In this document: piece by piece, positions 46,121-55,146 of the stretch
Position numbering within the stretch: the first letter of the stretch is position 1
Layout: every line of letters starts with the position of its first letter
NCBI GenBank assembly: GCA_017163975.1
Contig: JAFFSR010000343.1
Coordinates: 5,823,512 to 5,887,511 of the forward strand
Direction of reading: 5' to 3'
Length of the DNA stretch: 64,000 nt
DNA from: Anastatus disparis
Lineage: Eukaryota; Arthropoda; Insecta; Hymenoptera; Eupelmidae
The notes under the pieces: generated by a model
Database searches by the model: none
What the model saw: only the letters and a program-made list of their open reading frames with translations
Told to the model about the DNA's origin: nothing
Program-made: the position numbers and the translations under genes

Positions 46121-46837
46121 CTAAGTATGAGTTATATTTATAGCAAAACAATCAAAACCCATTCGATATCTACCAGCATTTAGTGGACTATCTTTGTCAA
46201 TCATTAGAAATCCATATTTATCATCTATCCAACATTTAGAACACAATTCTTTGAAACGTAAAAAAGTCATGTCAGAGTTAACATGATCTTCGTATAAATG
46301 TCTCAGATTAACATCATCTTGACGAAAGATAACTAAGAGATTAACATTATCTCTTATGAGATGTTTCGGGATTCGAGCATAAGACTGGCAGAGGTAAAAA
46401 CAATCAACGTTCTTGTGTCTACCCATACAGAAGTATGCCCTGATGTGTTCTTGTTTTTCACAAGCTACATCGTCGAAAATCATTATAGAATTTGGAAGAG
46501 CGTTATCTGGAGATATTACTGATTCGTGTTCGCTAAATGGAAAGTATTGCATACCTTCCAGTGGTTCTAAGAGCTCTTTCAAAAACTTATATTTTGCTTG
46601 ATTACGAGATTTCGAATATACGTAGACATTCTCAAATCTTAGACCAGTAGGATGTGTTATCAGTGCTAGTGGGCTATTAGTTTTACCACAATTAGATGGT
46701 CCGCAAAATACACCTCTTATACTATCTGGAAGTAAATTTCCATGTTTCTTTGATTTATTCTCTTGCTCCGAAATAGCATCAAAATTGGCTATCGGAAGTT
46801 TTACAGACTGCTCTTTGAAATTCATCTCGACAGACAC
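46121..46837 (-). CDS. Maverick genome-packaging ATPase (FtsK/HerA type)
   Basis: The 238-residue intact protein would pump DNA into capsids. Walker A is GPSNCGKT at residues 46-53, and Walker B is IMIFDDV at 118-124. A downstream CQSYARIPKHLIRDN near 150-165 holds the Gln that serves as sensor in this group. Length and motif order fit the A32-like ATPases of Mavericks, adintoviruses and virophages. It heads the minus-strand gene series and shares an 80-base divergent promoter with the PLA2-domain gene. On its strand, tatataag lies about 40 bases before the ATG. Confidence 0.93.
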   Translation of the reverse strand: MSVEMNFKEQSVKLPIANFDAISEQENKSKKHGNLLPDSIRGVFCGPSNCGKTNSPLALITHPTGLRFENVYVYSKSRNQAKYKFLKELLEPLEGMQYFPFSEHESVISPDNALPNSIMIFDDVACEKQEHIRAYFCMGRHKNVDCFYLCQSYARIPKHLIRDNVNLLVIFRQDDVNLRHLYEDHVNSDMTFLRFKELCSKCWIDDKYGFLMIDKDSPLNAGRYRMGFDCFAINITHT

Positions 46838-46857
46838 AAACTGCGACTGTTCGATTA

Positions 46858-46882
46858 ACTATAAATACGCTGCTTATATACC
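46858..46882. promoter_or_regulatory. Divergent promoter between ATPase and PLA2-domain genes
   Basis: ctataaatac at 46,859 is a TATA box for the plus-strand gene (ATG at 46,918). gtatataagcag, read on the minus strand at 46,871-46,882, serves the ATPase (ATG at 46,837). The whole intergenic space is 80 bases. Confidence 0.7.
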
Positions 46883-46917
46883 CAATGGGTTAGTTATCCT
46901 TTGAACTTCAAAGTGTT

Positions 46918-47712
46918 ATGATCATATATCGACGAAGCGGTCGTGGTTTGCTTAATAAAATCATTAATAATCTTCCACTGGAACTTCATCTACCTGGATA
47001 TCAATATTGTGGACCAGGGACGAAATTAGCCAAACGTTTAGCTAGAGGTGATCCAGGAATCAATCCACTCGACAAAGCCTGCAAGGAGCACGATATAGCT
47101 TATTCACAGAATCGTGAAAATATTGAGGTTAGAAATAGTGCTGATAAGGTTTTAGGAGAAAAAGCTTGGGAAAGAGTTTCACCGAAAGACGCTAGTATTG
47201 GTGAGAAAGCAGCTGCATTCGCTATTGCAAACGCTATGAAAGTAAAATCTAAACTTGGAATGGGAGCAAAAAAGAAGAAGACTCCCTCTGTTACTCTTAA
47301 TAGAATAATTAGAGCCGCTTCTAAATCTATGAAACCAAGTAAGTGTGCTCGTAAAGCTATCTTCTCTGCTTTAGAGGCTGCTCGAAGTGCTGTGAGAAAA
47401 GCAGGTGGTAAACATAAAGTCAGAGTACCTCGCAGATTATCAATTCCAACTAAAGTAGGAGGATTCTTACCATTCCTCATACCTATCTTTGCAGGTCTAG
47501 GTGCAATTGGTAGTTTAGCAGGTGGTGCGGCTGGTATAACTAAAGCAGTTAATGATTCAAAAGCTGCTCAAAAACAATTAGAAGAAAAAGAAAGACATAA
47601 TCAAAAGATGGAAGAAATAGCTTTGGGTAAAGGTCTTTATTTAAAACCTTACAAGACAGGACTTGGTCTTCATATAAAGTCTGGTTTAAAAAAAAAAAGA
47701 TCCTCAAAGTAA
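46918..47712 (+). CDS. Maverick PLA2-domain virion protein
   Basis: 264 residues. An N-terminal phospholipase A2 domain of the parvovirus VP1-unique type has YCGPG (calcium loop, 30-34) and LDKACKEHDIAYS with the catalytic His58-Asp59. A very basic middle follows (AKKKKTPSV, a RKAGGKHKVRVPRRL stretch). Near residue 180 comes a hydrophobic Gly/Ala/Ile segment (GFLPFLIPIFAGLG), then a coiled coil, then GKGLYLKPYKTGLGLH and a Lys/Arg tail. Such proteins are virion-associated and help membrane penetration by related viruses. The reading frame ends just after an 11-A run, and the protease frame continues in the minus-one frame directly behind it, so the two may be one product (see findings). Confidence 0.9.
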   Translation: MIIYRRSGRGLLNKIINNLPLELHLPGYQYCGPGTKLAKRLARGDPGINPLDKACKEHDIAYSQNRENIEVRNSADKVLGEKAWERVSPKDASIGEKAAAFAIANAMKVKSKLGMGAKKKKTPSVTLNRIIRAASKSMKPSKCARKAIFSALEAARSAVRKAGGKHKVRVPRRLSIPTKVGGFLPFLIPIFAGLGAIGSLAGGAAGITKAVNDSKAAQKQLEEKERHNQKMEEIALGKGLYLKPYKTGLGLHIKSGLKKKRSSK

Positions 47713-47729
47713 GGTTACCGCAAAGAGCT

Positions 47730-48071
47730 TTGACAGATTATGATCTCATAAAGTATGCTAAAATACTAAAAATTCCAAATTTTCGAGGAGTTTTCATGCG
47801 AAATGCTTTACCAAAGAGTGGACCTCATTATCACGAAACAGCGATCGTTAATCTCGATGATGTAGATGGTCCAGGTACACATTGGGTAGCTTATCGAAAA
47901 CGAGGTAAGAACGTTGTTTATTTCGATTCTTTCGGAGACCTTCAACCACCATTGGATTTAATGCTTTACTTGGGAGTAGATGAGGTCAAATATAACTATG
48001 AGAGGTATCAAGACTATGATACATTTAATTGTGGTCATTTATGTTTGAAGTTTTTGAGTAAAAACTTATAA
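47730..48071 (+). CDS. Maverick adenain-like cysteine protease
   Basis: About 113 residues with the catalytic set of the adenovirus-type (C5/C48) maturation protease: GTHWVAYRK (His51), VYFDSFG (Asp66), Gln94 and NCGHLCLKF (Cys101). It matures virion proteins. No ATG lies in a suitable place: 47,730 is TTG, and the first ATG would remove the conserved N-terminal YDLIKYAKILKIPNFRG. The same frame is open upstream to the 11-A run at 47,688-47,698. Production by minus-one frameshift from the PLA2 gene, or a one-base sequence or assembly error, would explain this. Confidence 0.9.
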   Translation: MTDYDLIKYAKILKIPNFRGVFMRNALPKSGPHYHETAIVNLDDVDGPGTHWVAYRKRGKNVVYFDSFGDLQPPLDLMLYLGVDEVKYNYERYQDYDTFNCGHLCLKFLSKNL

Positions 48072-48074
48072 AAG
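48066..48074 (+). promoter_or_regulatory. TATA box of the penton-like gene
   Basis: ttataaaagg overlaps the stop of the protease frame and lies about 45 bases before the ATG at 48,116. Confidence 0.6.
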
Positions 48075-48115
48075 GAAAGTCAAATTAGCTATCTCTCATT
48101 ATCCATTGAACAATC

Positions 48116-48802
48116 ATGGAAGATTCATTGACACTAAGTTTTTCTAGTACATCATCAGTGCTCGAAGCTCAGTATTTTCCTCCGATTGAACTTTCACCCG
48201 ATAAGAACTATGTTCTCGGATTAATTGGTCTTTCGACCTTCAACTCAATACCTAATATCGATAGTGGAAATAATAAGTTCTACGTTGGTGAGGAAGAAAT
48301 TTTATTACCGACTGGAAGTTACGAAATTAAAGATATAAAAAATTATCTTCGTGAGACACTAGCATCAAAAGGAATTTCAATCGATATAAAACCCAATAAT
48401 AGCACACTACGTTGTGTTATAACCTGCAGTCATCCTATTGATTTTCGACCGCAAGATTCCATAGGTTCATTGTTGGGTTTTACTCAACGTGTTCTTACAG
48501 AAAAAATCGCTCACGATTCTGATTTACCTGTAGCTATTTTGAAAGTTAACGCACTCCGAGTTGAGTGCAACATAACCTCTGGCGCCTATATAAACAATCG
48601 ACGAGTGCATACCATACACGAGTTCTTTCTTGCAGTCCCACCGGGATATAAGATCATTGAAGTTCCATCTCCAGTCATTTATCTTCCGATCAGCGTCAAG
48701 AGCATAGATCACATTCAAGTACGGATAGTCGATCAAGACGGACACTTGATTAATTTTCGAGGAGAGATTATTACAATAAGATTACATCTTAAACAAACGT
48801 AA
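48116..48802 (+). CDS. Maverick penton-like minor capsid protein
   Basis: 228 residues, intact. The order of motifs (SLTLSFSSTSSVLEAQYFPP, NYVLGLIGLSTFNSIPNI, NNKFYVGEEEILLPTGSYEI, GSLLGFTQRVL, then a beta-rich end with RIVDQDGHLINFRGEIITI) is that of the single-jelly-roll minor capsid (penton) protein of Mavericks and adintoviruses, which occupies the vertices of the icosahedral shell. It stands between protease and the major capsid protein, as expected for the module. The stop overlaps the start of the next small gene by one base (TAATG). Confidence 0.88.
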   Translation: MEDSLTLSFSSTSSVLEAQYFPPIELSPDKNYVLGLIGLSTFNSIPNIDSGNNKFYVGEEEILLPTGSYEIKDIKNYLRETLASKGISIDIKPNNSTLRCVITCSHPIDFRPQDSIGSLLGFTQRVLTEKIAHDSDLPVAILKVNALRVECNITSGAYINNRRVHTIHEFFLAVPPGYKIIEVPSPVIYLPISVKSIDHIQVRIVDQDGHLINFRGEIITIRLHLKQT

Positions 48803-48957
48803 TGGGTATCGTTTACAACACTAAAGTTGGTAGAGGCTATATAAGTAAGTCAACATGTCGACCAGTCATCAGTCGTCGAACGACAAAGAAAGCGCTAACA
48901 CGGCAAAACATTCAGTTCCTAAGAAGTCTCGGACTAAGAGTCCGTGGTGGAAAGTAA
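48802..48957 (+). CDS. Small basic Maverick protein, 51 residues
   Basis: The ATG overlaps the penton-like gene's stop (taATG). The product starts MGIVYNTKVGRGYISKS, has SRRTTKKALTRQN, and ends GLRVRGGK; about a quarter of its residues are Arg or Lys. Size and charge recall DNA-condensing core proteins of adenovirus type (protein X/mu), and the GLRVRGG end is like a protease-processed or core peptide. Coupling by stop/start overlap suggests it is co-translated with the penton-like gene. Function is inference. Confidence 0.6.
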   Translation: MGIVYNTKVGRGYISKSTCRPVISRRTTKKALTRQNIQFLRSLGLRVRGGK

Positions 48958-48987
48958 CTTGTATATTCTTCTGTTGTTTTCAAAAAC

Positions 48988-50214
48988 ATGGAAGGAATTC
49001 TGAGCATACAGTCGGGAGTAAAGTTCGATGAATCAGTTGAACATTATGAGGTACATGCTCATCAACCTTATTCCGCATCTTCATTTAATAATAGTGATGA
49101 GATTCGTATATCTATTCAACATCAAGACTTATGTCTTCTACCATCCCGTAGTTCACTCCATATTTGTGGTAGAATCGTGAAAGCTGACGGAACCGCGGTA
49201 GCTAATACGGTCCTAGTAAATAACGCCATCTGTCACATGTTTGAAGAAATCCGATATGAAATCAATGCTGTGGAGATTGACAAATGTAAAAATGTTGGTT
49301 TAACTACACTTATGAAAGGATGGCTTTCCTTTTGTTCTAGTCAAGAGTCAATTCTTGAGAACGCTGGTTGGGTTGATGTAGAGGAAAATCTAAAAGTAAA
49401 CGACGAGGCAGGTTACTTTGACTTATCTATTCCTCTGAGTATGATTTTCGGTTTTGCTGAAGACTATCGTAAAATTGTAGTTAATGTAAAACATGAACTT
49501 ATACTGACAAGATCTAGGAATGATTTGAATGCGGTAGTTCAGACGCATCATGAAAATAGATACGAAGATTTTCAGATCAATTTGCAAAGAATAGAATGGC
49601 TTATGCCCTATGTAATATTATCGAATGCCTACAAACTTCGCTTACTCAATCATATTGAAAAAGATAAACCGATTGCAATGAGTTTCCGCAGTTGGGACTT
49701 GTACGAGTATCCGCTACTTCCAACCGCATCAAAACACGTTTGGACTGTTAAAATTTCTAACCAATTGGAAAAGCCACGTTTTGTTATTCTAGCTTTTCAA
49801 ACGAATCGAAAAAATCTAAAAACAGCCAATGCGAGTCGCTTTGATCACTGCAACATAAGTAATGTAAAGCTTTTCCTTAATTCGCAATACTATCCATATG
49901 GAAATCTAAATTTAAATATTGAACGTAATCAATTTGCTATGTTATACGATATGTATGCTAATTTTCAACCTGCGTACTATGAGAAAGATGCCGAACCACT
50001 CTTAAAAAAGCAAGATTTCATTGACTATGTGCCGTTGATTGTAATCGATTGCTCGAAACAAAATGAGTCTCTGAAAAGCGCTCCTGTGGATGTTCGCTTG
50101 GAATTTGAATCAAGAAATAATATTCTTGCTGGAACATCAGCTTACTGTTTGATCATACACGATCGCGTAGTCGAGTACAATCCTGTCAATGGTAATGTAC
50201 GAAAACTTGTCTAA
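48988..50214 (+). CDS. Maverick major capsid protein (double jelly-roll)
   Basis: 408 residues, intact, in the normal size range for Maverick hexon-like proteins. Recognisable stretches are SASSFNNSDEIRISIQHQD near the N-terminus, NNAICHMFEEIRYEING-like text near residue 85, VWTVKISNQLEKPRFVIL near 250, and FDHCNISNVKLFLNSQYYP near 285. The last is strongly conserved in the group. The C-terminal region (LAGTSAYCLIIHDRVVEYNP) completes the second jelly roll. It forms the capsid facets. The upstream ctatataagtaag near 48,838 may be its TATA box. Confidence 0.92.
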   Translation: MEGILSIQSGVKFDESVEHYEVHAHQPYSASSFNNSDEIRISIQHQDLCLLPSRSSLHICGRIVKADGTAVANTVLVNNAICHMFEEIRYEINAVEIDKCKNVGLTTLMKGWLSFCSSQESILENAGWVDVEENLKVNDEAGYFDLSIPLSMIFGFAEDYRKIVVNVKHELILTRSRNDLNAVVQTHHENRYEDFQINLQRIEWLMPYVILSNAYKLRLLNHIEKDKPIAMSFRSWDLYEYPLLPTASKHVWTVKISNQLEKPRFVILAFQTNRKNLKTANASRFDHCNISNVKLFLNSQYYPYGNLNLNIERNQFAMLYDMYANFQPAYYEKDAEPLLKKQDFIDYVPLIVIDCSKQNESLKSAPVDVRLEFESRNNILAGTSAYCLIIHDRVVEYNPVNGNVRKLV

Positions 50215-50228
50215 GTGGTGGGGGAATA

Positions 50229-50238
50229 GTTATAAATT
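50229..50238 (+). promoter_or_regulatory. TATA box of the 166-residue gene
   Basis: gttataaatt lies 38 bases before the ATG at 50,269, directly after the stop of the major capsid gene. Confidence 0.6.
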
Positions 50239-50268
50239 GGATGATTATCGTCAAAAGAGTCATTCACG

Positions 50269-50769
50269 ATGGAGTACTTGGTCGATATGCAAGGCTTCAA
50301 GCAGCCTGGTGATGACTATGTTTTAAAAGAATTGGCTATAGTTCCGTTGAACGATGATTCTGATCCTATCGTGCTACTTTTTAAAGAACCATTTCCTTGG
50401 CGAAGACTCACAGAGAAATATAAGACGCAAAACAAATGGTTTGAACAATATCATCATGGTTTGTCTTGGCGTTCTGGTACGATTCCCTACACCGAAATAC
50501 AAAACATTCTTAAAGAAGCTCTACAAAATGCTAGCAAAATTTTAGTGGTGGGAAGTATAAAGAAAAGATGGTTAGAACGTTTCAAGTTCAACGTTACCGA
50601 TGTCACAGAGATGGGTTATCCACCACTGGATAAAATAAAGCTAGTGACTGTTTTCCCCCATCACGATGGAATGTATAAAGCTTGTTGTGCTCTACACAAC
50701 GTCAGACTCATGAAAAAATATTTTACTGAGAGTCGTTTGCCATTGGAAATAGCTATGGAGTGTAAGTAA
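50269..50769 (+). CDS. Conserved Maverick protein of unknown function, 166 residues
   Basis: Intact and clearly of a recurrent insect-Maverick family: MEYLVDMQGFKQPGDDYVLK, FPWRRLTEKYKTQNKW, GLSWRSGTIPYTEI and KILVVGSIKKRWLERF. The start (acidic residue in a beta strand, then KELAIVPL) and the VVGSIKKRWLE segment are like the first strands of RNase-H-fold exonucleases. A DEDD-type nuclease is possible, but the full acidic set is not obvious. A Cys/His cluster lies near residue 145 (YKACCALHN). It follows the major capsid gene with its own TATA box. Confidence 0.75.
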   Translation: MEYLVDMQGFKQPGDDYVLKELAIVPLNDDSDPIVLLFKEPFPWRRLTEKYKTQNKWFEQYHHGLSWRSGTIPYTEIQNILKEALQNASKILVVGSIKKRWLERFKFNVTDVTEMGYPPLDKIKLVTVFPHHDGMYKACCALHNVRLMKKYFTESRLPLEIAMECK

Positions 50770-50833
50770 ATGATTACATAGAGCTCTCATCACTATAAAA
50801 GTAGAAGCGTGTCATGACTTGTATTATTTCATC

Positions 50834-50983
50834 ATGGGGCAAAGTCCAAGCACCACCGATAAACCTAACGAGTATACTCCTCTTATTGATTCTTCTAAAA
50901 AAAAGAAGATGTCATGGAAGGAGCATTACGAAAAATATAAATCACAAATACCACCCCCAAATATTAAATATAAAAAACTTTAA
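50834..50983 (+). CDS. Small Maverick ORF, 49 residues, possible N-myristoylation
   Basis: The ATG lies about 38 bases after a TATA box (ctataaaagtag near 50,795), the same geometry as the other genes. The product starts MGQSPSTTDKPNEYTPL: Gly2 and Ser6 fit an N-myristoyl consensus. It then has SSKKKKMSWKEHYEKY, Lys/Tyr-rich. It ends just before the right TIR. Function unknown; membrane association is inference. Confidence 0.5.
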   Translation: MGQSPSTTDKPNEYTPLIDSSKKKKMSWKEHYEKYKSQIPPPNIKYKKL

Positions 50984-51034
50984 ATCTTTTCAGAGCCACA
51001 AAAAATTTAAACGTAATAAACTGTTTAAAAATTA

Positions 51035-51196
51035 TAAACTTGAGTTATTAAAGTTGCTACAAACTTGAGTTATTAAAATTCTAACCTGTCGCGACAAGTA
51101 GTGGGCTACAAATGCAGTGGGCTACAAATGTAGTGGGCCAGAATCCCCCCTGGGCTAGAATCCCCCCTGGGCTAGAATCCCCCTTGTTTACCTACT
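51035..51196 (-). repeat. Maverick right terminal inverted repeat
   Basis: Inverse of 34,989-35,133 with one additional roughly 20-base unit (ccccctgggctagaatc). The second TSD copy cccttc is at 51,197-51,202. Confidence 0.92.
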
Positions 51197-51640
51197 CCCT
51201 TCGCGTTTAGCTTCTTATGTTAATAATATAATAATTTTCGGCAGGATGGTATGAAAAAGAGTATACATTACGCAAGACAAATATTGTTGGTTCTTTCCGA
51301 CGGAAAGGAACCAACGATATTTGTCGCTTGTAATGTAATATACTATGAGTAACGTGTATATACACGCACAATCCTAAACTGAGAAAGAGAGTGTAAAGAA
51401 TATAAGTGTGTGTATATTCGTAGCACCAACCAGCATGATTTGTATGGGATACATATACATACTAAACTCAAAGTAGTGTTAGAGCGTCCTTTTTCGTGGC
51501 AGGTCGGTTTTTATTCGTTAGACCCCTGCCCGCCGAACCTCGCGTGAGGAGCATAGCTTCAAAAATAATATTTTAATATGCTAGAGGAGCTATTTCAAAA
51601 GAATTTGAGTTCAGATTTAAATTAATGATAGTAATTACTA
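51197..51640. repeat. Right-arm block after the Maverick
   Basis: It continues 34,640-34,988 after removal of the Maverick and mirrors 28,640-29,035, including the hairpin near 51,280-51,330 (aatattgttggttctttccg with its complement). Confidence 0.85.
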
Positions 51641-54350
51641 CAATCAACTATAGTAATTACTGTAATCAACTATGATAATTCACACATATTTATACTCAGT
51701 TATAGTAAGTATTATATAACTATAATGAATGATGTATACAACTATAATCATTACAATAGGACTATAATTACTGATAGTTGCACATACTTTTATTATACTA
51801 GTCACTACACAACTATTGTGATTAATTATAATTGTTACTACAGTATTATAATCGGTCATAGTAAATACTGCACAACTATAGTGATGACTGTAATAAACTC
51901 TTATCATTATTACACATTTCTAATCAATCATAGTAACCACTATATAACTATAGTAATAACTCTATTGAGAGCACGGTGGCGTAATGGATAGAGTTCTTCA
52001 ACGCGGAGGGCATAGGTTCAAATCCTGGCCAGGTAACCCTAACTTTTTTTTCGAAAGAAAATTATTGTATGTGCCATTTATATCGCGACTCTTAAAAATC
52101 CGACCTTATTGGGCATCGGTTGATTGTTGGTCACAAAAGTGGCTGACCATCCATCGGTAGTCAAAGTTTTCGGTATGGTGAGTCTGACAGTCTAGCCTGA
52201 TGTAATGTGTTAAACAGTACCGGACTGGGACTCCCTCGACTTCACCATATAAAAAAGGTTAATCATATAGAGGACAATATCCTTTATATATTAATCTTTT
52301 TATTTCTTTAAAATAAAAAAAAAACTCTATTCAATTATAATTATTACTACTGTTATATAATTAATTATAGTAATTACTACATTACTACATTAATTATTAT
52401 AATCAACTATAATAATACCTACACGTATCTGAACAATTGTAGTTATTGCTACATAACTATAGTGATTCTCATATTTACCTAAAATTATCACTACACTATT
52501 GTAATCAATTATTTAATTAATACATAACTATAGTAACAAGCAGCTCTAAGCTTTACTGTATTTATAATTTTATTGAATGCAATGTTAACTTAATATTTCT
52601 AATTTTTCAAGCAATAGCTGTCAAATTTTAAAATTTTAAACTACGGTCTGTTACATCATGATGTTTCATTTAAACCAATAACAATCATGATAAAAGAATT
52701 TATACATTATTTTTTTAAAGAGGATTACTATATTAAATTATGATCATTACTACATGATTATGATATTTATGATAGCAGACTTTTACTTCAGAGGAGCAAT
52801 CGGTCACTATGATCCATAATTGTAGTTACTACAGAACCATAGTAATTATTACATCCAAAAATAATCATTACTACATGACTAGAATAACTGATAGTAACAT
52901 ATACTTTTGCAAAAAATAGTAAGCAGTGAATTTTACAAAATATAGTTGTCACTACATGACAGTAGTGATTACTACATATGTATAGTGACTACTATATTCA
53001 ACTCAAATCATTACTACGCATATATAATCAATTATAGTAATTTTAATATAACAATAGAAATTACTATAATCATCTATAATCATTACTACACTTTTATAAT
53101 TACTCATATTAACTGTTAGATAACTACAGTAATTACTATTTTAATTTGTACACAATTGAAATTATCACTATAGAAATATAATCTATTATAGTAACTTCTA
53201 AAAAACTAGTAATGACTATATTCGATTAACTATAATCATTATTACAGTATTATGATCGATTGTAAAACTGTGGTGATTATGGTCATTAGTATCGTTACGT
53301 AGTAAAAACTATGATTGATTGTCAAACTGTGGTGATAATTATAGGTGATTATAGTCATTGCTATAGTTTTGTAAAAACTATAATTAATCATAAAACTGTA
53401 GTAATGATTACAGGTAATTATAATCATCATGATAATATTGTGATTATAACCATAATTGATTTCAAAACTGTAGTGATGATTGTATGTGATTGTAGTCATT
53501 ACTATAATTTTGTGGTTATAACTATAATTGATTTTAAAATGTAGTGATGATTATAGGTGATTATAGTTATAACTCTAGTTACGTAGTGATAACTATATTG
53601 ATTAAAAACTATAGTAATGACTATAGGTGACTATAGTCATAACTATACTTACGTAGTAATAACTATAATTATTTATAAAGCTGCGGTGATGATTGCAGGT
53701 GATTATAGTCATTACTATAATTACGCAGTAATAACTCTAATTGCTTTTAAAACGGTAGTGTAGTAATAACTACGATTGATTATAAAACCGTACTGATGAT
53801 TATAGATGATTGTAGTCATAACTACAGTTACGTAGTGCTAACTATATTTGATTATAAAACTATAATGATAACTATAGGTGACTATAGTCATAACTATACT
53901 TACGTAGTAATAACTATACTTACGTAGCAATAACTATAATTGATTATAAAACTGAAGTAATGATTATAGGTGATTATTTTAATTACTATAGTTTTGTGGT
54001 AATAACTACAACTGATTTTAAAACTGTAGTGATGATTATAGGTGATTATAGTCATTACTATAGTTACGTAGTAATAACTATGATTGATTATAAAACTATT
54101 GTGATGATTATGCGTAATTATAGTCATTACTATAGTTACGTAGTAATAACTATAATTGATTATTAAACTGTAGTAATGATTATAGGTGATTATAATCATT
54201 ACTACACTTACTTAGTAATAACTAGAATTGATTATAAAACTATAGTAATGATTAGAGGCGATTATAATCATTACAATATTTTTGTGGTAATAACTATAAT
54301 ATATTATAAAACTGTAGAGATTATTATAGTTGATTATAAAAAAGCACCTA
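51640..54350. repeat. 72-bp-type tandem array (right arm, inverted), split by a SINE
   Basis: The array is inverted relative to 17,665-28,640. The first part (51,640-51,960) matches 28,260-28,640 closely. The regular 72-base part runs from about 53,240 to 54,350 with ttactatagttacgtagtaa and ataggtgattatagtcatt. The open frames (up to 99 codons) are periodicity artefacts. Confidence 0.8.
51967..52323 (+). mobile_element. tRNA-derived SINE, 357 bp, with target-site duplication
   Basis: The head has A-box-like tggcgtaatggatagag and B-box aggttcaaatcct, and the tail is A-rich. It is bordered by actctatt on both sides (51,959-51,966 and 52,324-52,331). The inverted sister arm near 28,265 has the uninterrupted site. 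The body is shared with the copy at 30,300-30,652. Confidence 0.88.
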
Positions 54351-54950
54351 TATTTTCGAGTATCTTAAGTTATTAGAGTAATAAATATTTCTTTAAGTAA
54401 TTCGATTCTTCCGAGTACTTCGAGTAGTTCATATTTTTACGAGCAATTTGAGTAATTCATATTTTTTTAGAGTAACTCGATCAATTTGAGACACGAACTC
54501 GTAGAGTCAAGTAATTCATTTGAGTTGTTAATAGAATCGAATACTTGCACGTATAATTATTACATTTATTTTACGTTTGCTAAATTCATTTTCTGCACGC
54601 CAAATGTTCATGTGCCATTAAAAAAAGTATATTTCTTATAGGAAATAGGGAAAAATCAATCATACTTGTGAGAAAACTACTTTTTGCCCTTGGGTAAAAT
54701 AGAGCTATTTCAGCCCTTAAGAATAGACATCAAAAATTGAATTTCACGCCCTGAGTGTGAATAAAAAATATATATTTCTGCTTCAATTTTATACAAAAAA
54801 TACATTTCAAACATTTTCCGTAATTTTAATAATCGCAAGTGTTTTTTAAGGAAACACAAGTTAAACTGTGTTTCTCAACAAAAAAATGACGTTTTTTACT
54901 TTTATTTTCCAACCCATAGCATCTACAACGTAATCCATGCGTAATGTTGT
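54350..54950. other. Non-coding stretch
   Basis: Contains a loose repeat of gagtaattc/gagtaactcg phrases at 54,360-54,530 and otherwise AT-rich sequence without genes. Confidence 0.45.
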
Positions 54951-54951
54951 T

Positions 54952-55135
54952 CAAAATCATTTGAAAAATCTATAAAAAAATTTTCAGCCTGAAATATTAA
55001 AAACTGTGAGACGAGTTCCGTTTTAGCTGCTGCCTCATTTTACCAGTAAAATAAGCAGCAGTTAAAATGGAACTAGTCTCACAATTTTTAGTATTTCAGG
55101 CTGACATTTTTTCATAGATTTTTCAGATGATTTTG
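54952..55135. mobile_element. MITE-like perfect hairpin, about 184 bp
   Basis: caaaatcatttgaaaaatct at the left pairs with its inverse at the right, and the arms continue through cagcctgaaatatt and ctgtgagacgagttccgttt almost to the centre near 55,043. No counterpart is seen at the same place in the sister block. Confidence 0.7.
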
Positions 55136-55146
55136 ATGATAATCGA

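Larger units (their letters stand above)
34989..51196. mobile_element. Maverick/Polinton (adintovirus-like) element, 16.2 kb, without DNA polymerase B
   Basis: The element has terminal inverted repeats (34,989-35,133 and 51,035-51,196), begins agtaggtaaac and is bordered by the 6-base duplication cccttc, the size known for Mavericks. The paralogous arm at 29,030 shows the same host sequence without the element. Genes: minus strand 40,007-46,837, plus strand 42,672-43,293 and 46,918-50,983. It carries integrase, packaging ATPase, protease, both capsid proteins, a PLA2-domain protein, a BIR-RING protein, three DUF8207-like paralogues and small ORFs. No protein-primed family B polymerase can be found, although it is a defining gene of the group. 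The left 5 kb is tandem repeats. Confidence 0.95.

Noticed and set aside
47100..47480. 126-codon frame (minus) opposite the PLA2-domain gene
   Set aside because: Shadow of the intact plus-strand gene; its protein is an artefact of that gene's Lys/Ala codons.
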